A stretch of 32,322 nt of DNA from Phycisphaerae bacterium (GCA_011050235.1 DRGC01000007.1:1-32322); one strand, 5' to 3'; shown: positions 22,696 to 30,420, counted from the stretch's first letter. Notes: generated by a model not told the origin, from the sequence alone. Made by a program: numbers and translations.

Positions 22696-22778
22696 GGGCG
22701 CCACGCTTCTCCTTGGAAAAGCGCGCTTACGGTTGATTGGCGGGCACGCTTCTGCATACAGCCAGAAGCGTGGCACCC
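22696..22778. repeat. Palindromic intergenic element with internal hairpin
   Basis: GGGCGCCACGCTTCT (22696-22710) and AGAAGCGTGGCACCC (22764-22778) form an imperfect outer inverted repeat (14 of 15). Inside, CACGCTTCTG (22745-22754) and CAGAAGCGTG (22763-22772) form a perfect 10-bp hairpin. The edge sequence GGGTG-CCACG is like that of the element at 19973-20052. It lies between the URO-D-family gene and the sugar isomerase. Confidence 0.7.
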
Positions 22779-22869
22779 GGTTCCTAGTTCCCGGTTCCTG
22801 ACTCCTGGTTGCCGATTCCTGGTTCCCGGCTCCCGATTCCCGGTTCCTGGCTCCCGGTTCCCGGCTCCT
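22779..22869 (+). repeat. Thirteen degenerate 7-bp tandem repeats
   Basis: Thirteen consecutive heptamers fit the pattern GG(T/C)TCC(C/T) or GATTCC(C/T) without a break in register. The array starts immediately after the palindromic element and runs into the stop codon of the sugar isomerase on the other strand (22868-22870). Because 7 and 3 are coprime, three units make a 21-base, 7-residue period in every frame, which keeps long spurious frames open. Confidence 0.85.
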
Positions 22870-23614
22870 ACACCAACGCCCGAATCGCTTCGGCGCATTT
22901 TGCGATCGAGGCGGTGGGGTTGTCGGCTTCGCCTTCGTATTCGATGACGGCCGCGCCGTCGAAGCCGACGTCGTCGAGGGCCTTCAACACGCCGGGCAGG
23001 TCGAGAACGCCCGTGCCGAGCACGACGTCCTCGGGGTCGCCCTTGCGATCGAAGATGAAGTCCTTGAAGTGGATCCCGTGCAGCCGATCGCCGAACTCGC
23101 GGATCATCGCCACCGGGTCTTCGTGGGCATCGAGCGCCCAGGCCGTATCCAGCAGCAGGCCGATCCGCTTGGAGGTGTTGCCGAACACCCACCGGAGCAT
23201 CTCGCAGTTGCCCAGCGCGTGTCGCCCGCCGTGGTTGTGGATGCCGAGAACCATGTCGAACTCGTCGGCCAGCTTCTCGGCCGTGCGGAAACAGCCGGGT
23301 ATCTTGTCCATGTCGAACCCGCCGATCATCAGCACCTTCGCCCCGGCCCTGGCGGCGAACTCGAACCGCACGCGCTCGTCCGCCTCGTCGTCGGCGAACG
23401 AATCCGCCGTCATGGCGACAATGTCGATCCCGGCGTCCTTGAACGTCGCGACCGCCGTGTCGAAGCCGGCCGGGTCGTCGAAGGTGAAGTGCACGCCAAA
23501 TCCGCACAACTCAATCGTCGTCAGCCCGCACTCTTTCACCGCCTTCGCCGTCCGCGCAACATCAAACTCCCGAAAACAGAACGTCTGCACACCGAGGTTC
23601 TTGGCCAAATTCAT
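22868..23614 (-). CDS. Sugar phosphate isomerase/epimerase (AP-endonuclease-2-type TIM barrel)
   Basis: The 248-residue protein is a short TIM barrel of the xylose-isomerase-like/IolE/hydroxypyruvate-isomerase superfamily. GLTTIELCGFGVHF near residue 30, MVLGIHNHGGR near 120, IGLLLDTAWALDAHEDP near 150, LHGIHFKDF near 178 and AAVIEYEGEADNP near 222 are the barrel-end strands with the expected metal ligands (Glu, Asp, His, Glu). Members isomerise or epimerise sugars and inositol derivatives. ATG at 23614 has AAAGGAG seven to eight bases upstream. The stop codon touches the 7-bp repeat array. It is the first of four collinear minus-strand genes and is divergent from a second Gfo/Idh oxidoreductase, a pairing common in inositol and sugar catabolism. 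Confidence 0.87.
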   Translation of the reverse strand: MNLAKNLGVQTFCFREFDVARTAKAVKECGLTTIELCGFGVHFTFDDPAGFDTAVATFKDAGIDIVAMTADSFADDEADERVRFEFAARAGAKVLMIGGFDMDKIPGCFRTAEKLADEFDMVLGIHNHGGRHALGNCEMLRWVFGNTSKRIGLLLDTAWALDAHEDPVAMIREFGDRLHGIHFKDFIFDRKGDPEDVVLGTGVLDLPGVLKALDDVGFDGAAVIEYEGEADNPTASIAKCAEAIRALV

Positions 23615-23647
23615 CGCCTGCTCCTTTCATATCTGAGCGAAACGCTA

Positions 23648-23676
23648 TTGCTACCGGAAAACGCGCCACGATGCAA
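23648..23676 (-). promoter_or_regulatory. Possible promoter of the minus-strand isomerase operon
   Basis: Reading the minus strand, TTGCAT (23676-23671) and TAGCAA (23653-23648) are 17 bases apart, about 35 bases upstream of the start at 23614. The match to consensus is modest. It lies close to the plus-strand promoter at 23693-23721, so the divergent genes could be co-regulated. Confidence 0.35.
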
Positions 23677-23692
23677 TCGCGGCCTGTGGCGC

Positions 23693-23721
23693 TTGACGGC
23701 CGCTGCCCGTGGGCGTATCGT
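23693..23721 (+). promoter_or_regulatory. Probable promoter of the plus-strand Gfo/Idh gene
   Basis: TTGACG (23693-23698) and TATCGT (23716-23721) are separated by 17 bases, about 49 bases upstream of the ATG at 23770. The -35 box is near consensus and the expected leader is roughly 40 bases. Confidence 0.55.
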
Positions 23722-23769
23722 TCGGGGCTTGGATTATCTTGGGTTCGGCAGCTCGAAAGGAGTGCAGTT

Positions 23770-24831
23770 ATGGCCAACGATGTGATTCGGCTGGGCATTA
23801 TCGGCATGGGGCTCAACAACATGGCCTCGACGTTCGTCATGCTCAACGACGTCGAAGACCTCCGCTACGAAATCACCGCCATCTGCAGCGTCCCGCAGGA
23901 GACGGTCGACGAGTGCTGCAAGGAGTTCAACGTTCCCTTCGGCACGACCGACTTCCGCGAGCTCGTCGGCCGCGACGACGTGGACGTGGTCTGCGTGTTC
24001 TCGCCCGACCACCTGCACGCCGAGCACGCGGTCGCAGCGCTGGAAGCGGGCAAGCACGTCGTCTGCACCAAGCCGATGGTCACCTCCGTCGCCGACGCCA
24101 AGCGCCTGGTCGACCTTGCCGGCGACAAGGGCGTCAAGTTCCTCGTCGGCCAAACCATGCGGTTCGACCGCCAGTTCCTCCACGCCAAGAAGCTCTTCGA
24201 CGACGGCGAGCTGGGCGATCTGATTGCGCTGGAGAGTTTCTACCTGCACGACATGCGGCCGATTTTCGACTTCACGCCGTGGCGGCTGAACGTGCCCCAG
24301 GACTTCATGTACGGAGGCTGCGTGCACTCCATCGACGTGATCCGCGCCTTCGGCGGCGATATCGACGAGGTGCAGGCGTTCAGCAATCAGGGCAAGATGA
24401 CGGCCGACTACGCCATTGACGACAACTTCTTCCTGAACGTCCGCTTCAAGAGCGGCGTGATCGGCCGGGTGGCTGGGCTGTACGGCATCGTCCACCCGCC
24501 GACGCCCATGATGCAGTTCGGCCTCTTCGGCAACAAAGGTAGCCTGCAGGCCGAGTTTACCGACAACGCCCCGGGCGAGATCCGCGTGATCCTCGACAAG
24601 TGGGACCCGAAGGAGGCCGAGGTCATGGCGTTCGAGCCCGAGCGCGACCGCAGCGCTTACGGCCACGGGGCGACGGTGATCCGCTATATGCGACACTTCC
24701 AGGACTGCCTGGACAACGACCTCGACCCGTCGCCCAGCGTCATCGACGGCGCCAAAAGCGTCGCCGTCGGCGAAGCGGCCCGCGAATCGATCAAGACCGG
24801 CAAGGTCGTCAAAGTCTTCAACGAGTTCTAA
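23770..24831 (+). CDS. Gfo/Idh/MocA-family oxidoreductase (second)
   Basis: The 353-residue protein has the Rossmann motif GIIGMGLNNMA (9-19), the Lys-Pro block as CTKPM (99-103, where most relatives have Glu-Lys-Pro) and a C-terminal alpha/beta domain with YGGCVHSIDVIRAFGG carrying the expected His. It should be an NAD(P)-dependent sugar or cyclitol dehydrogenase. It differs clearly from the protein at 18810-19958, so the two are not recent duplicates. ATG at 23770 has AAAGGAG seven bases upstream and begins at the fold; the frame extends 33 codons upstream across the promoter and is not coding there. A strong hairpin follows the stop at once, so it may be monocistronic or only partly read through into the isomerase/kinase genes. 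Confidence 0.88.
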   Translation: MANDVIRLGIIGMGLNNMASTFVMLNDVEDLRYEITAICSVPQETVDECCKEFNVPFGTTDFRELVGRDDVDVVCVFSPDHLHAEHAVAALEAGKHVVCTKPMVTSVADAKRLVDLAGDKGVKFLVGQTMRFDRQFLHAKKLFDDGELGDLIALESFYLHDMRPIFDFTPWRLNVPQDFMYGGCVHSIDVIRAFGGDIDEVQAFSNQGKMTADYAIDDNFFLNVRFKSGVIGRVAGLYGIVHPPTPMMQFGLFGNKGSLQAEFTDNAPGEIRVILDKWDPKEAEVMAFEPERDRSAYGHGATVIRYMRHFQDCLDNDLDPSPSVIDGAKSVAVGEAARESIKTGKVVKVFNEF

Positions 24832-24855
24832 CCTGAGAAGCGGGAGCTTCTCAGG
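24832..24855 (+). terminator. Hairpin directly after the Gfo/Idh stop codon
   Basis: CCTGAGAAGC (24832-24841) pairs perfectly with GCTTCTCAGG (24846-24855) around GGGA, starting at the base after the TAA. No T run follows, so it may be an attenuating or 3'-end-stabilising stem rather than a classical terminator. Confidence 0.55.
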
Positions 24856-24907
24856 AAGCACGAAGCACGAAACGGACCGCGCTTCGGCGGGGCGACGTTC
24901 TGTTTCT

Positions 24908-24960
24908 TTCGAATTTCGTATTTCGAAATTGTTTCGAGCTTCGAATTTCGAGCTTCGAGT
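24908..24960 (+). repeat. 7-bp tandem repeats of the TTCGAAT type
   Basis: Seven TTCGARY-like heptamers (TTCGAAT, TTCGTAT, TTCGAAA, then TTCGAGC, TTCGAAT, TTCGAGC, TTCGAGT) occur with one 4-base interruption at 24929-24932. A shorter related run (CGAAGCA type) lies at about 24854-24874. The stretch is markedly richer in A+T than the surrounding genes and lies just before the isomerase start. Confidence 0.75.
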
Positions 24961-24983
24961 TTTTCTAGGCTGGAGTCAACACG

Positions 24984-26393
24984 ATGACCAACCATAACCC
25001 CGTGCGTCCAAGAATCGGCGTGTTGGCCCTGACGCTGGAACTCTACGAAACGCTCGTGCCGGAGTTGCGGCTGCAGCGGGAGACGTGGTTTCGCGAGCAG
25101 GCGTTGCCGGCGCTGGCGCCGGTGGGGGAGGTCGTCTTCGACAAGGCCGTCTTTCGCCGCGAGGATATCGACGCCCAGGTCGCCGCCCTCGAGTCGCAAG
25201 GCGTCGACGCGCTGCTGGTGGTGCTGCTGACCTACTCGCCCAGCCAACTGGCCCTGCCGGCGCTGATCCGCACGCACCTGCCCATCATCGTGTGGAACAC
25301 GCAGGAGCTGCCGGCTGTGGACGACGCCTTCACCACCGCCGCGATGATCGACAACCACGGCGTCCACGGCACGCAGGACCTGTGCAACGTGTTGGGCCGG
25401 GCCGGCGTGGCGTTCGAGTACGTCACCAGCCACGTCAGCGACGACGGCGCCGTGGACAGCCTGGGCGATTTCTTCGCCGCCGCGGCCGCCGTGCGGCGAT
25501 TGCGGTCGATGCGGATCGGCCTGCTGGGCTACCCGTTCCCCGGCATGGGCGATTTCGCCCTGGACACCACGCACATGGCCGCCACGCTGGGCTGTCAGTG
25601 GCAACACCTGACGGTCGAGGACTATATTCTGCGATGCAGCGCCGCCGCCGACGGAGACGCCGCCGACCTGGTCGCCACCTATCGCCAGACGTATGACGTC
25701 GCCGCCGACGTCACCGACGACGACCTGGCGTTGACGGCGCGGACGGAGCTGGCCCTGCGCGGCATGGTGGCCGACAACGGCCTGGACGCGCTGACGTATC
25801 AGTTCATGGCCTTCGGCGACGACGAGCGCACGCCGACCGTGCCGTTTGTGGCGATGAGCCGTCTGCTGGCCGACGGGATCGGCTTCGGCGGCGAGGGCGA
25901 CATCATCGCCGCCGCCGGGACGACGTTCCTCAACACGCTCCACCCGCCGGCGAGCTTCACCGAGGCGTTCACCATCGACTTCGCCGGCAACAGCCTGTTC
26001 ATGAGCCACATGGGCGAGGCCAACGTCGCCATGGCGCGGACCGACCGCAAAGTGCCGCTCATTGCCAGAAAGATGCAAATCACCCGCACGCAGGGCAGGC
26101 AGCTGGAGCTGATCACGTGCTTCCAGCCGGGCCCGGCCACGTTCTGCGCCCTGACGCTGGGCGCCGAGAGCCGATGGCGGCTGATTGTCTCGGCGATGAC
26201 GATTGCCGACTTCGGCCCGCTGGAGATGGAGGTGCCGCACTTCAAGCTCACGCCCGCCGGCGACGTCCGCGACTTCCTGACCGCCTACGCCAAGGCGGGC
26301 GGGCCCCACCATAACGCCGTGTGTTTCGGCGATGCCCGCAGCCGACTGAAGATCGCCGCCGATCTGCTCGGCGCGGACTACCGCGAGATCTAA
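24984..26393 (+). CDS. L-arabinose-isomerase-like protein
   Basis: The 469-residue protein is closest to the AraA branch of the fucose/arabinose isomerase superfamily. The N-terminal half has GVDALLVVLLTYSPSQLALPAL (73-94). The catalytic half has GIGFGGEGDIIAAA (298-311), the counterpart of the AraA Glu-Gly-Asp metal block (Glu304), then SHMGEAN (341-347) and HHNAVCFGD near residue 442, where AraA places its metal-binding His. Such enzymes convert an aldose to a ketose with Mn2+. Sequence outside these blocks is divergent, so L-arabinose itself should not be assumed. ATG at 24984 follows CTGGAG by eight bases. The FGGY kinase starts four bases after the stop, which makes the two an obvious functional pair. 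Confidence 0.82.
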   Translation: MTNHNPVRPRIGVLALTLELYETLVPELRLQRETWFREQALPALAPVGEVVFDKAVFRREDIDAQVAALESQGVDALLVVLLTYSPSQLALPALIRTHLPIIVWNTQELPAVDDAFTTAAMIDNHGVHGTQDLCNVLGRAGVAFEYVTSHVSDDGAVDSLGDFFAAAAAVRRLRSMRIGLLGYPFPGMGDFALDTTHMAATLGCQWQHLTVEDYILRCSAAADGDAADLVATYRQTYDVAADVTDDDLALTARTELALRGMVADNGLDALTYQFMAFGDDERTPTVPFVAMSRLLADGIGFGGEGDIIAAAGTTFLNTLHPPASFTEAFTIDFAGNSLFMSHMGEANVAMARTDRKVPLIARKMQITRTQGRQLELITCFQPGPATFCALTLGAESRWRLIVSAMTIADFGPLEMEVPHFKLTPAGDVRDFLTAYAKAGGPHHNAVCFGDARSRLKIAADLLGADYREI

Positions 26394-26397
26394 CGCC

Positions 26398-27834
26398 ATG
26401 TTCTGCGGCCTCGACCTCGGTACGACGAACATCAACGCGCTGCTGGTCGATGCGCAGGGATCGGTCGTCGCGCGGAGTTCGTCGCCTGTGTCGATCAACC
26501 ACACCGCCGGCGGCGGGGTCGAGCAGGATATCGACGAGATCTGGTCGGCGACGATATCGGCCCTGAAAGGTCTGGGCTCGCCCGATCAACGCGCAGCCGT
26601 TCGGGCGGTCGGCATCTCCTCGCAGGGCGGAGCGATGCAGATCACCGATGCCGCCGGTAAGGCTGTCGGGCCCGTGATCAGTTGGCTTGACGGCCGGGCG
26701 GGCGAATACAACCAGCAGTTGACCGACCGACTTGGCCGGGAGTGGTTCGTCCAGCACGTCGGCCACGCCTGCAGCAATCTGTGTTTGGGACAACTGCTTC
26801 GGCTTCAGGATGAAAGTCCGGCACTGCTGGCGGGGTCGAATCGCATCGGCTTTGTCGGCGACGTGATCGTCTCGCGCCTGGCCGGCCGGGCGGCGCACGA
26901 TGCGACCAGCCTGTCCATCGCGTGGCTGTACAACCCGTCGCTGCGCGACGCCGATCCGGAGGCGTTGAAGCTGGTCGGTGTGAGTGCGGACCAATTGCCC
27001 GCGCTGCTACCGGTGGGCGAAGCGGCAGGGGGGCTGTTGGAGTCCGTTGCGGGCGAGACAGGCCTGCCGGCCGATGTGCCTATCTCGGCGGCGGTGCACG
27101 ATCAGTACGCCGCGGCGCTGGGGTCGGGCAGTGTGCACGTTGGCGACGTGATGTTCGGGGCCGGCACGGCGTGGGTGCTGCTGGCGACAACGGATCGGCT
27201 GGCCCCGCCGGTGACCGACAGTGCGTTTGTCTGCACGCATGTGATCGACGGCCTTTACGGTCAGATGCTGTCGATGGTCAACGGCGGGTCGGCGTTTGCG
27301 TGGGCGGTGGATGTGCTGGGGCTTTCGGATAAGACCGGCGACGAGTTGGATGCAATGATGGCCGACGTCCCGGCCGGTTGCCAGGGCCTGCGGTGCAGGC
27401 CGACGCTGGCATCGGGAGCGGGGGCCGAGGCGGGCGGCGGGCGGTTGGACGGGCTGCGGCTGTCGCACACGCCCGTCCATGTGCTGCGGGCGGTGGCCGA
27501 AGGCCTGGCCTGCGAGTTCGCCCGCTACCTGGGCTTTCTGACGGCGGCGGGCCTGCCGGTTAGCCGTCTTGTGATGACGGGCGGGGCGGCCGCCAGCAGC
27601 GTGACGCCGCAGATTCTCGCCGATGCGACGGGCCTGCCGCTGACGTGCTGCACCGAGACCGACACCAGCGCCTTCGGGGCGGCCGTGATCGCCACAGGGC
27701 TGGTCGAGACCGAAACCAACCTGGCGACGATCTCCGAGCGACTGGCGCCCGGGGCGAAGCAGTTTCAGCCCGGCGGCGACCGCGCCGTCTACGGACCCAT
27801 CGTCGAGGCATACATCGCCGGCCGGGGCGAGTGA
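26398..27834 (+). CDS. FGGY-family carbohydrate kinase (second)
   Basis: The 478-residue protein starts directly at the phosphate loop, GLDLGTTNINALLVD, and contains VGISSQGGAMQI and VISWLDGRA. AAVHDQYAAALGSGSV carries the expected catalytic Asp. The C-terminal LVMTGGAAASSVTPQI binds ATP. It is shorter than, and clearly different from, the FGGY kinase at 9798-11306. It should phosphorylate the ketose formed by the isomerase encoded four bases upstream. No separate ribosome site is obvious, so translation is probably coupled. The gene is very GC-rich, which keeps long false frames open on the opposite strand. Confidence 0.87.
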   Translation: MFCGLDLGTTNINALLVDAQGSVVARSSSPVSINHTAGGGVEQDIDEIWSATISALKGLGSPDQRAAVRAVGISSQGGAMQITDAAGKAVGPVISWLDGRAGEYNQQLTDRLGREWFVQHVGHACSNLCLGQLLRLQDESPALLAGSNRIGFVGDVIVSRLAGRAAHDATSLSIAWLYNPSLRDADPEALKLVGVSADQLPALLPVGEAAGGLLESVAGETGLPADVPISAAVHDQYAAALGSGSVHVGDVMFGAGTAWVLLATTDRLAPPVTDSAFVCTHVIDGLYGQMLSMVNGGSAFAWAVDVLGLSDKTGDELDAMMADVPAGCQGLRCRPTLASGAGAEAGGGRLDGLRLSHTPVHVLRAVAEGLACEFARYLGFLTAAGLPVSRLVMTGGAAASSVTPQILADATGLPLTCCTETDTSAFGAAVIATGLVETETNLATISERLAPGAKQFQPGGDRAVYGPIVEAYIAGRGE

Positions 27835-27844
27835 GGGCTTTCGC

Positions 27845-28909
27845 GTGAAACCGATTCCGCTGACGCACGTGTGGCAATATACGGATGTGGATCGCGCGTT
27901 CTGGGATGAACGCCTGGCCGATTGGTTGCCCGAGCGCATCATCGACGCGCACGTGCACGTGCTCAACCCCGCTCTGTGCCTCGAGCCGATGACGGACGAG
28001 AAGCGTCGCCAGCACTGGGTGGCCGAGGTCGCCGAGCCGCTGGAGGCCGAGGTGCTCTGTCGCTGCGACCGCGTGGTCTTTCCCGGCCGGGATGTTTCGC
28101 ACGTCGCGTTCGGCTGGCCGGACCCGGCGTTCGACGTCGAGGCCGCCAACGAGTACGCGCGGCGGGAGTCTCTCCAGCGAGGCTGGCACGCGCTGGCGCT
28201 GCTGCGGCCGCAATGGTCGGCCGAGCGGGTAGCCGCCGAACTCGACAAGCCCGGCGTGATCGGCGTCAAACCGTACTACGCGATGATCGGCAGCGACCTG
28301 AAGACGCGCGACCGCTACATCGAGGCCGGCATCTTCGAGTTCCTGCCGCATCACGCGCTGGAGGTGCTCAACGATCGCCGCGCGTGGGTGACGCTGCACG
28401 TGCCCAAGGCCGACCGCCTCGGCCACCCGGACAACCTCCGCGAGATCCGCGAGATCCGCCGCCGCTATCCCGACGTCGTTCTCATGATCGCCCACTTCGG
28501 GCGTTGTTACACCGAGTCCCACGCCCGCGAAGGCCTGCTGCCGCTGGCCGACGACGCGGGAATCTATTTCGACAACTCCGCCGTGCTCAATCCGGTCGTC
28601 CACCGCATCGCACTGGAGACGTTCGGGCCCGGCCGCATTATCTACGGCACGGACAATCCCGTCCTGTACATGCGGGGCCGGCGACAATGGCATGACCGGA
28701 CCTACGTCAACCGTACGAACGTCGATTTCCATTTCAACACCGATCGCGAATCGCCCGAGATCGAGGCCGGCTACACGCTCTACATGTACGAGGCCCTGGC
28801 CGCTATCTGCCAGGCGTGTGAGCAGGCGGGCATCGGCCGCGACGGCGTCGAGGCGATCTTCGCCGGCAACGCCCAGCGGCTGATCGATTCGGTCGGACCG
28901 GACCGGTAG
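27845..28909 (+). CDS. Amidohydrolase-family (Amidohydrolase_2-like) metal-dependent hydrolase
   Basis: The 354-residue protein has IIDAHVHV (32-39), the His-x-His metal site of the amidohydrolase superfamily (His36, His38). VTLHVPK and VLMIAHFGRCY follow as barrel-end strands, and IIYGTDNPV holds the late Asp. IFAGNAQRLI at the C-terminus is the typical family ending. Relatives hydrolyse lactones, amides or decarboxylate aromatic acids. In this setting, after an isomerase and a kinase, a sugar-lactone or sugar-derivative hydrolase is plausible, but the substrate is unknown. The GTG start at 27845 is supported by GAGGG about seven bases upstream; only 10 bases separate it from the kinase stop. 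Confidence 0.82.
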   Translation: MKPIPLTHVWQYTDVDRAFWDERLADWLPERIIDAHVHVLNPALCLEPMTDEKRRQHWVAEVAEPLEAEVLCRCDRVVFPGRDVSHVAFGWPDPAFDVEAANEYARRESLQRGWHALALLRPQWSAERVAAELDKPGVIGVKPYYAMIGSDLKTRDRYIEAGIFEFLPHHALEVLNDRRAWVTLHVPKADRLGHPDNLREIREIRRRYPDVVLMIAHFGRCYTESHAREGLLPLADDAGIYFDNSAVLNPVVHRIALETFGPGRIIYGTDNPVLYMRGRRQWHDRTYVNRTNVDFHFNTDRESPEIEAGYTLYMYEALAAICQACEQAGIGRDGVEAIFAGNAQRLIDSVGPDR

Positions 28910-28929
28910 ACCCACCGACCAAGAAACCC

Positions 28930-28959
28930 TTCGCTCCGTCGGCCGGGCAACCGTAGAAT
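28930..28959 (+). promoter_or_regulatory. Possible promoter of the lipoprotein operon
   Basis: TTCGCT (28930-28935) and TAGAAT (28954-28959) are 18 bases apart. The -10 box matches consensus well and the -35 box poorly. The lipoprotein start is 31 bases further on. Confidence 0.45.
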
Positions 28960-28990
28960 GGTCGATACGGTCCAACGAAGGAGCGAGATT

Positions 28991-29569
28991 ATGCTACGAA
29001 TCCGTCCCTCAGTCCTGTCTGTGGTTGCCCTGTTGGCGCTTCTGGCCGGCTGCCAGGTGACAAATCCCGATTACGCCGCGTGGGTGCGTTTCGAGCCCGG
29101 CTCTTACGTGATCTTCGAAGGTGAGCAAAAGATCGGCGACGACGTTCAGCCGGTTCGTATCACCGAAGAACTCATTGGCAAGGACGCCGAGCACGTCTAT
29201 CTGAAACGGACGACCGGCCCGGCCGGAGACGCCGGCGGAGAGCCGCTCGTGGCGATGCGAGTCGAGAACGCCCGAATCGATCCGACCGAGGATATGCGCA
29301 CGCATCCCAAAGCCGTGATCCGCGACGTCGGCACGGAAGATGTCGAGGTGGCCGGGCAGGTATTCCATTGCCCCGTGCGCGAGTTGGAGCTTCACGCGCA
29401 GACGGAGGGGTTCATCGGGACCATGACAGAGATCGTCGGGCGTGCGGCTGTGCATCCGGACATGCCGGGGAGATTTGTGAAGGTGTCTTTTCGCGCGAGG
29501 ACCGCGCATCACGAGTACGAAATGTCGGGGCGGATCGTCGACTTCCGTGCGATTCGGAACCAGGAGTAG
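28991..29569 (+). CDS. Lipoprotein of unknown function
   Basis: The 192-residue protein has a lipoprotein signal: basic start, hydrophobic stretch and the lipobox LAGC, with Cys21 as the lipidation site. The mature part is a small soluble domain with repeated Glu/Asp-Val strands (YVIFEGEQKI, VEVAGQVFHCPVREL), suggesting a beta-rich periplasmic or outer-membrane-attached protein. I do not recognise the family. ATG at 28991 was chosen because GGAG lies seven bases upstream and the signal begins there; an in-frame ATG 33 bases earlier would overlap the -10 region. The next gene begins three bases after the stop. Confidence 0.78.
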   Translation: MLRIRPSVLSVVALLALLAGCQVTNPDYAAWVRFEPGSYVIFEGEQKIGDDVQPVRITEELIGKDAEHVYLKRTTGPAGDAGGEPLVAMRVENARIDPTEDMRTHPKAVIRDVGTEDVEVAGQVFHCPVRELELHAQTEGFIGTMTEIVGRAAVHPDMPGRFVKVSFRARTAHHEYEMSGRIVDFRAIRNQE

Positions 29570-29572
29570 ACC

Positions 29573-30379
29573 ATGTTGGACTGCACGACCGCTGGTGATC
29601 GCGTGGTGAAGACCGTCTGCGGGGCATTGTGTGTCGCTTTCCTGGCAGCGATGGGAATCGGCTGTGAGAGGGTCGATCTGAACACCTACTACACGTCCGC
29701 CGAGCGGATGGACAAAGGGCTCGTTGTCATTCTGCCCGGCATCGAAGGCGAGAGCGCCGCCAACCAGGACATCCGCAGGGGGCTGGACGAGGGGGGCGTG
29801 CCCTATGCCCTGGCGATCTATCGCTGGGGGTTCCCGTTGCCCGGGATCGGCCTGTTCATGAACCAGACGGACACGGCCGGCAATCGCCGCGCCGCCCGGG
29901 AACTGGCCGAGCGGATTGTGCTGTATCAGACCAACTTCCCCGGCCGACCCATTTTCTTATCCGGCCACAGCGCCGGCGGCGGCGAAGTGGTCTTCACGCT
30001 GGAGGCCCTGGGCGAGCTCGGGGCCGAGCCGGTGGAGGGGGCGTTTCTCCTGGCGGCCAGTATCTCCAGCGACTACCCATTGCACGCGGCGCTGCGTATG
30101 ACGCGGCGGGGGTTGGTGAATGTCTACAACCCCGAGGACGATCTGCTGAACACCGGGGCCGTCTTCTTCGGCAACGTGGACGGCGGCCACGCCCCCTCGG
30201 CCGGGCGGACGGGCTTCCAAGGCCGGTACGAGAAGCTCTACCAGTTGCAGATTACGGGGGCGGAAATCGGCATCTTCGGCGACCCGCACTATATCGCCAC
30301 CAACGCATCGCTGATTGCCGAGCGCGGGCCGCTTTGGCTCAACAGCGAGACCTGGCCTCCCCCGCCCCCGGGCCGATAA
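29573..30379 (+). CDS. Exported alpha/beta hydrolase-like protein
   Basis: The 268-residue protein has a hydrophobic N-terminal segment (VCGALCVAFLAAMGIGC) that could be a signal or a relaxed lipobox at Cys31. It then shows an alpha/beta-hydrolase core: GLVVILPGIEGES near 49-61 forms the first strand and oxyanion region. IFLSGHSAGGGEVV (127-140) is the nucleophile elbow with Ser133. NVYNPEDDLL could supply the acid, and GDPHY could supply the His. It is probably an esterase or lipase-like enzyme at the envelope. It starts three bases after the lipoprotein, so the two are co-translated. The first dozen residues are unusually polar for a signal peptide, and a later start is possible. Confidence 0.75.
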   Translation: MLDCTTAGDRVVKTVCGALCVAFLAAMGIGCERVDLNTYYTSAERMDKGLVVILPGIEGESAANQDIRRGLDEGGVPYALAIYRWGFPLPGIGLFMNQTDTAGNRRAARELAERIVLYQTNFPGRPIFLSGHSAGGGEVVFTLEALGELGAEPVEGAFLLAASISSDYPLHAALRMTRRGLVNVYNPEDDLLNTGAVFFGNVDGGHAPSAGRTGFQGRYEKLYQLQITGAEIGIFGDPHYIATNASLIAERGPLWLNSETWPPPPPGR

Positions 30380-30420
30380 CGATGCGGCGCGGCCGAGTTC
30401 TGTGGATACCGGAGGGGTCA

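Noticed and set aside
22779-22869. The heptamer array as a CRISPR
   Set aside because: Units are seven bases, contiguous and without spacers, and no cas gene is nearby.
21576-23507. A 643-codon open frame that joins an upstream segment to the URO-D-family protein
   Set aside because: The upstream part is antisense-frame sequence of the sugar isomerase, followed by the 7-bp repeat array read as a seven-residue repeat. The true isomerase uses another frame and has its own ribosome site, as does the URO-D gene at 22673.
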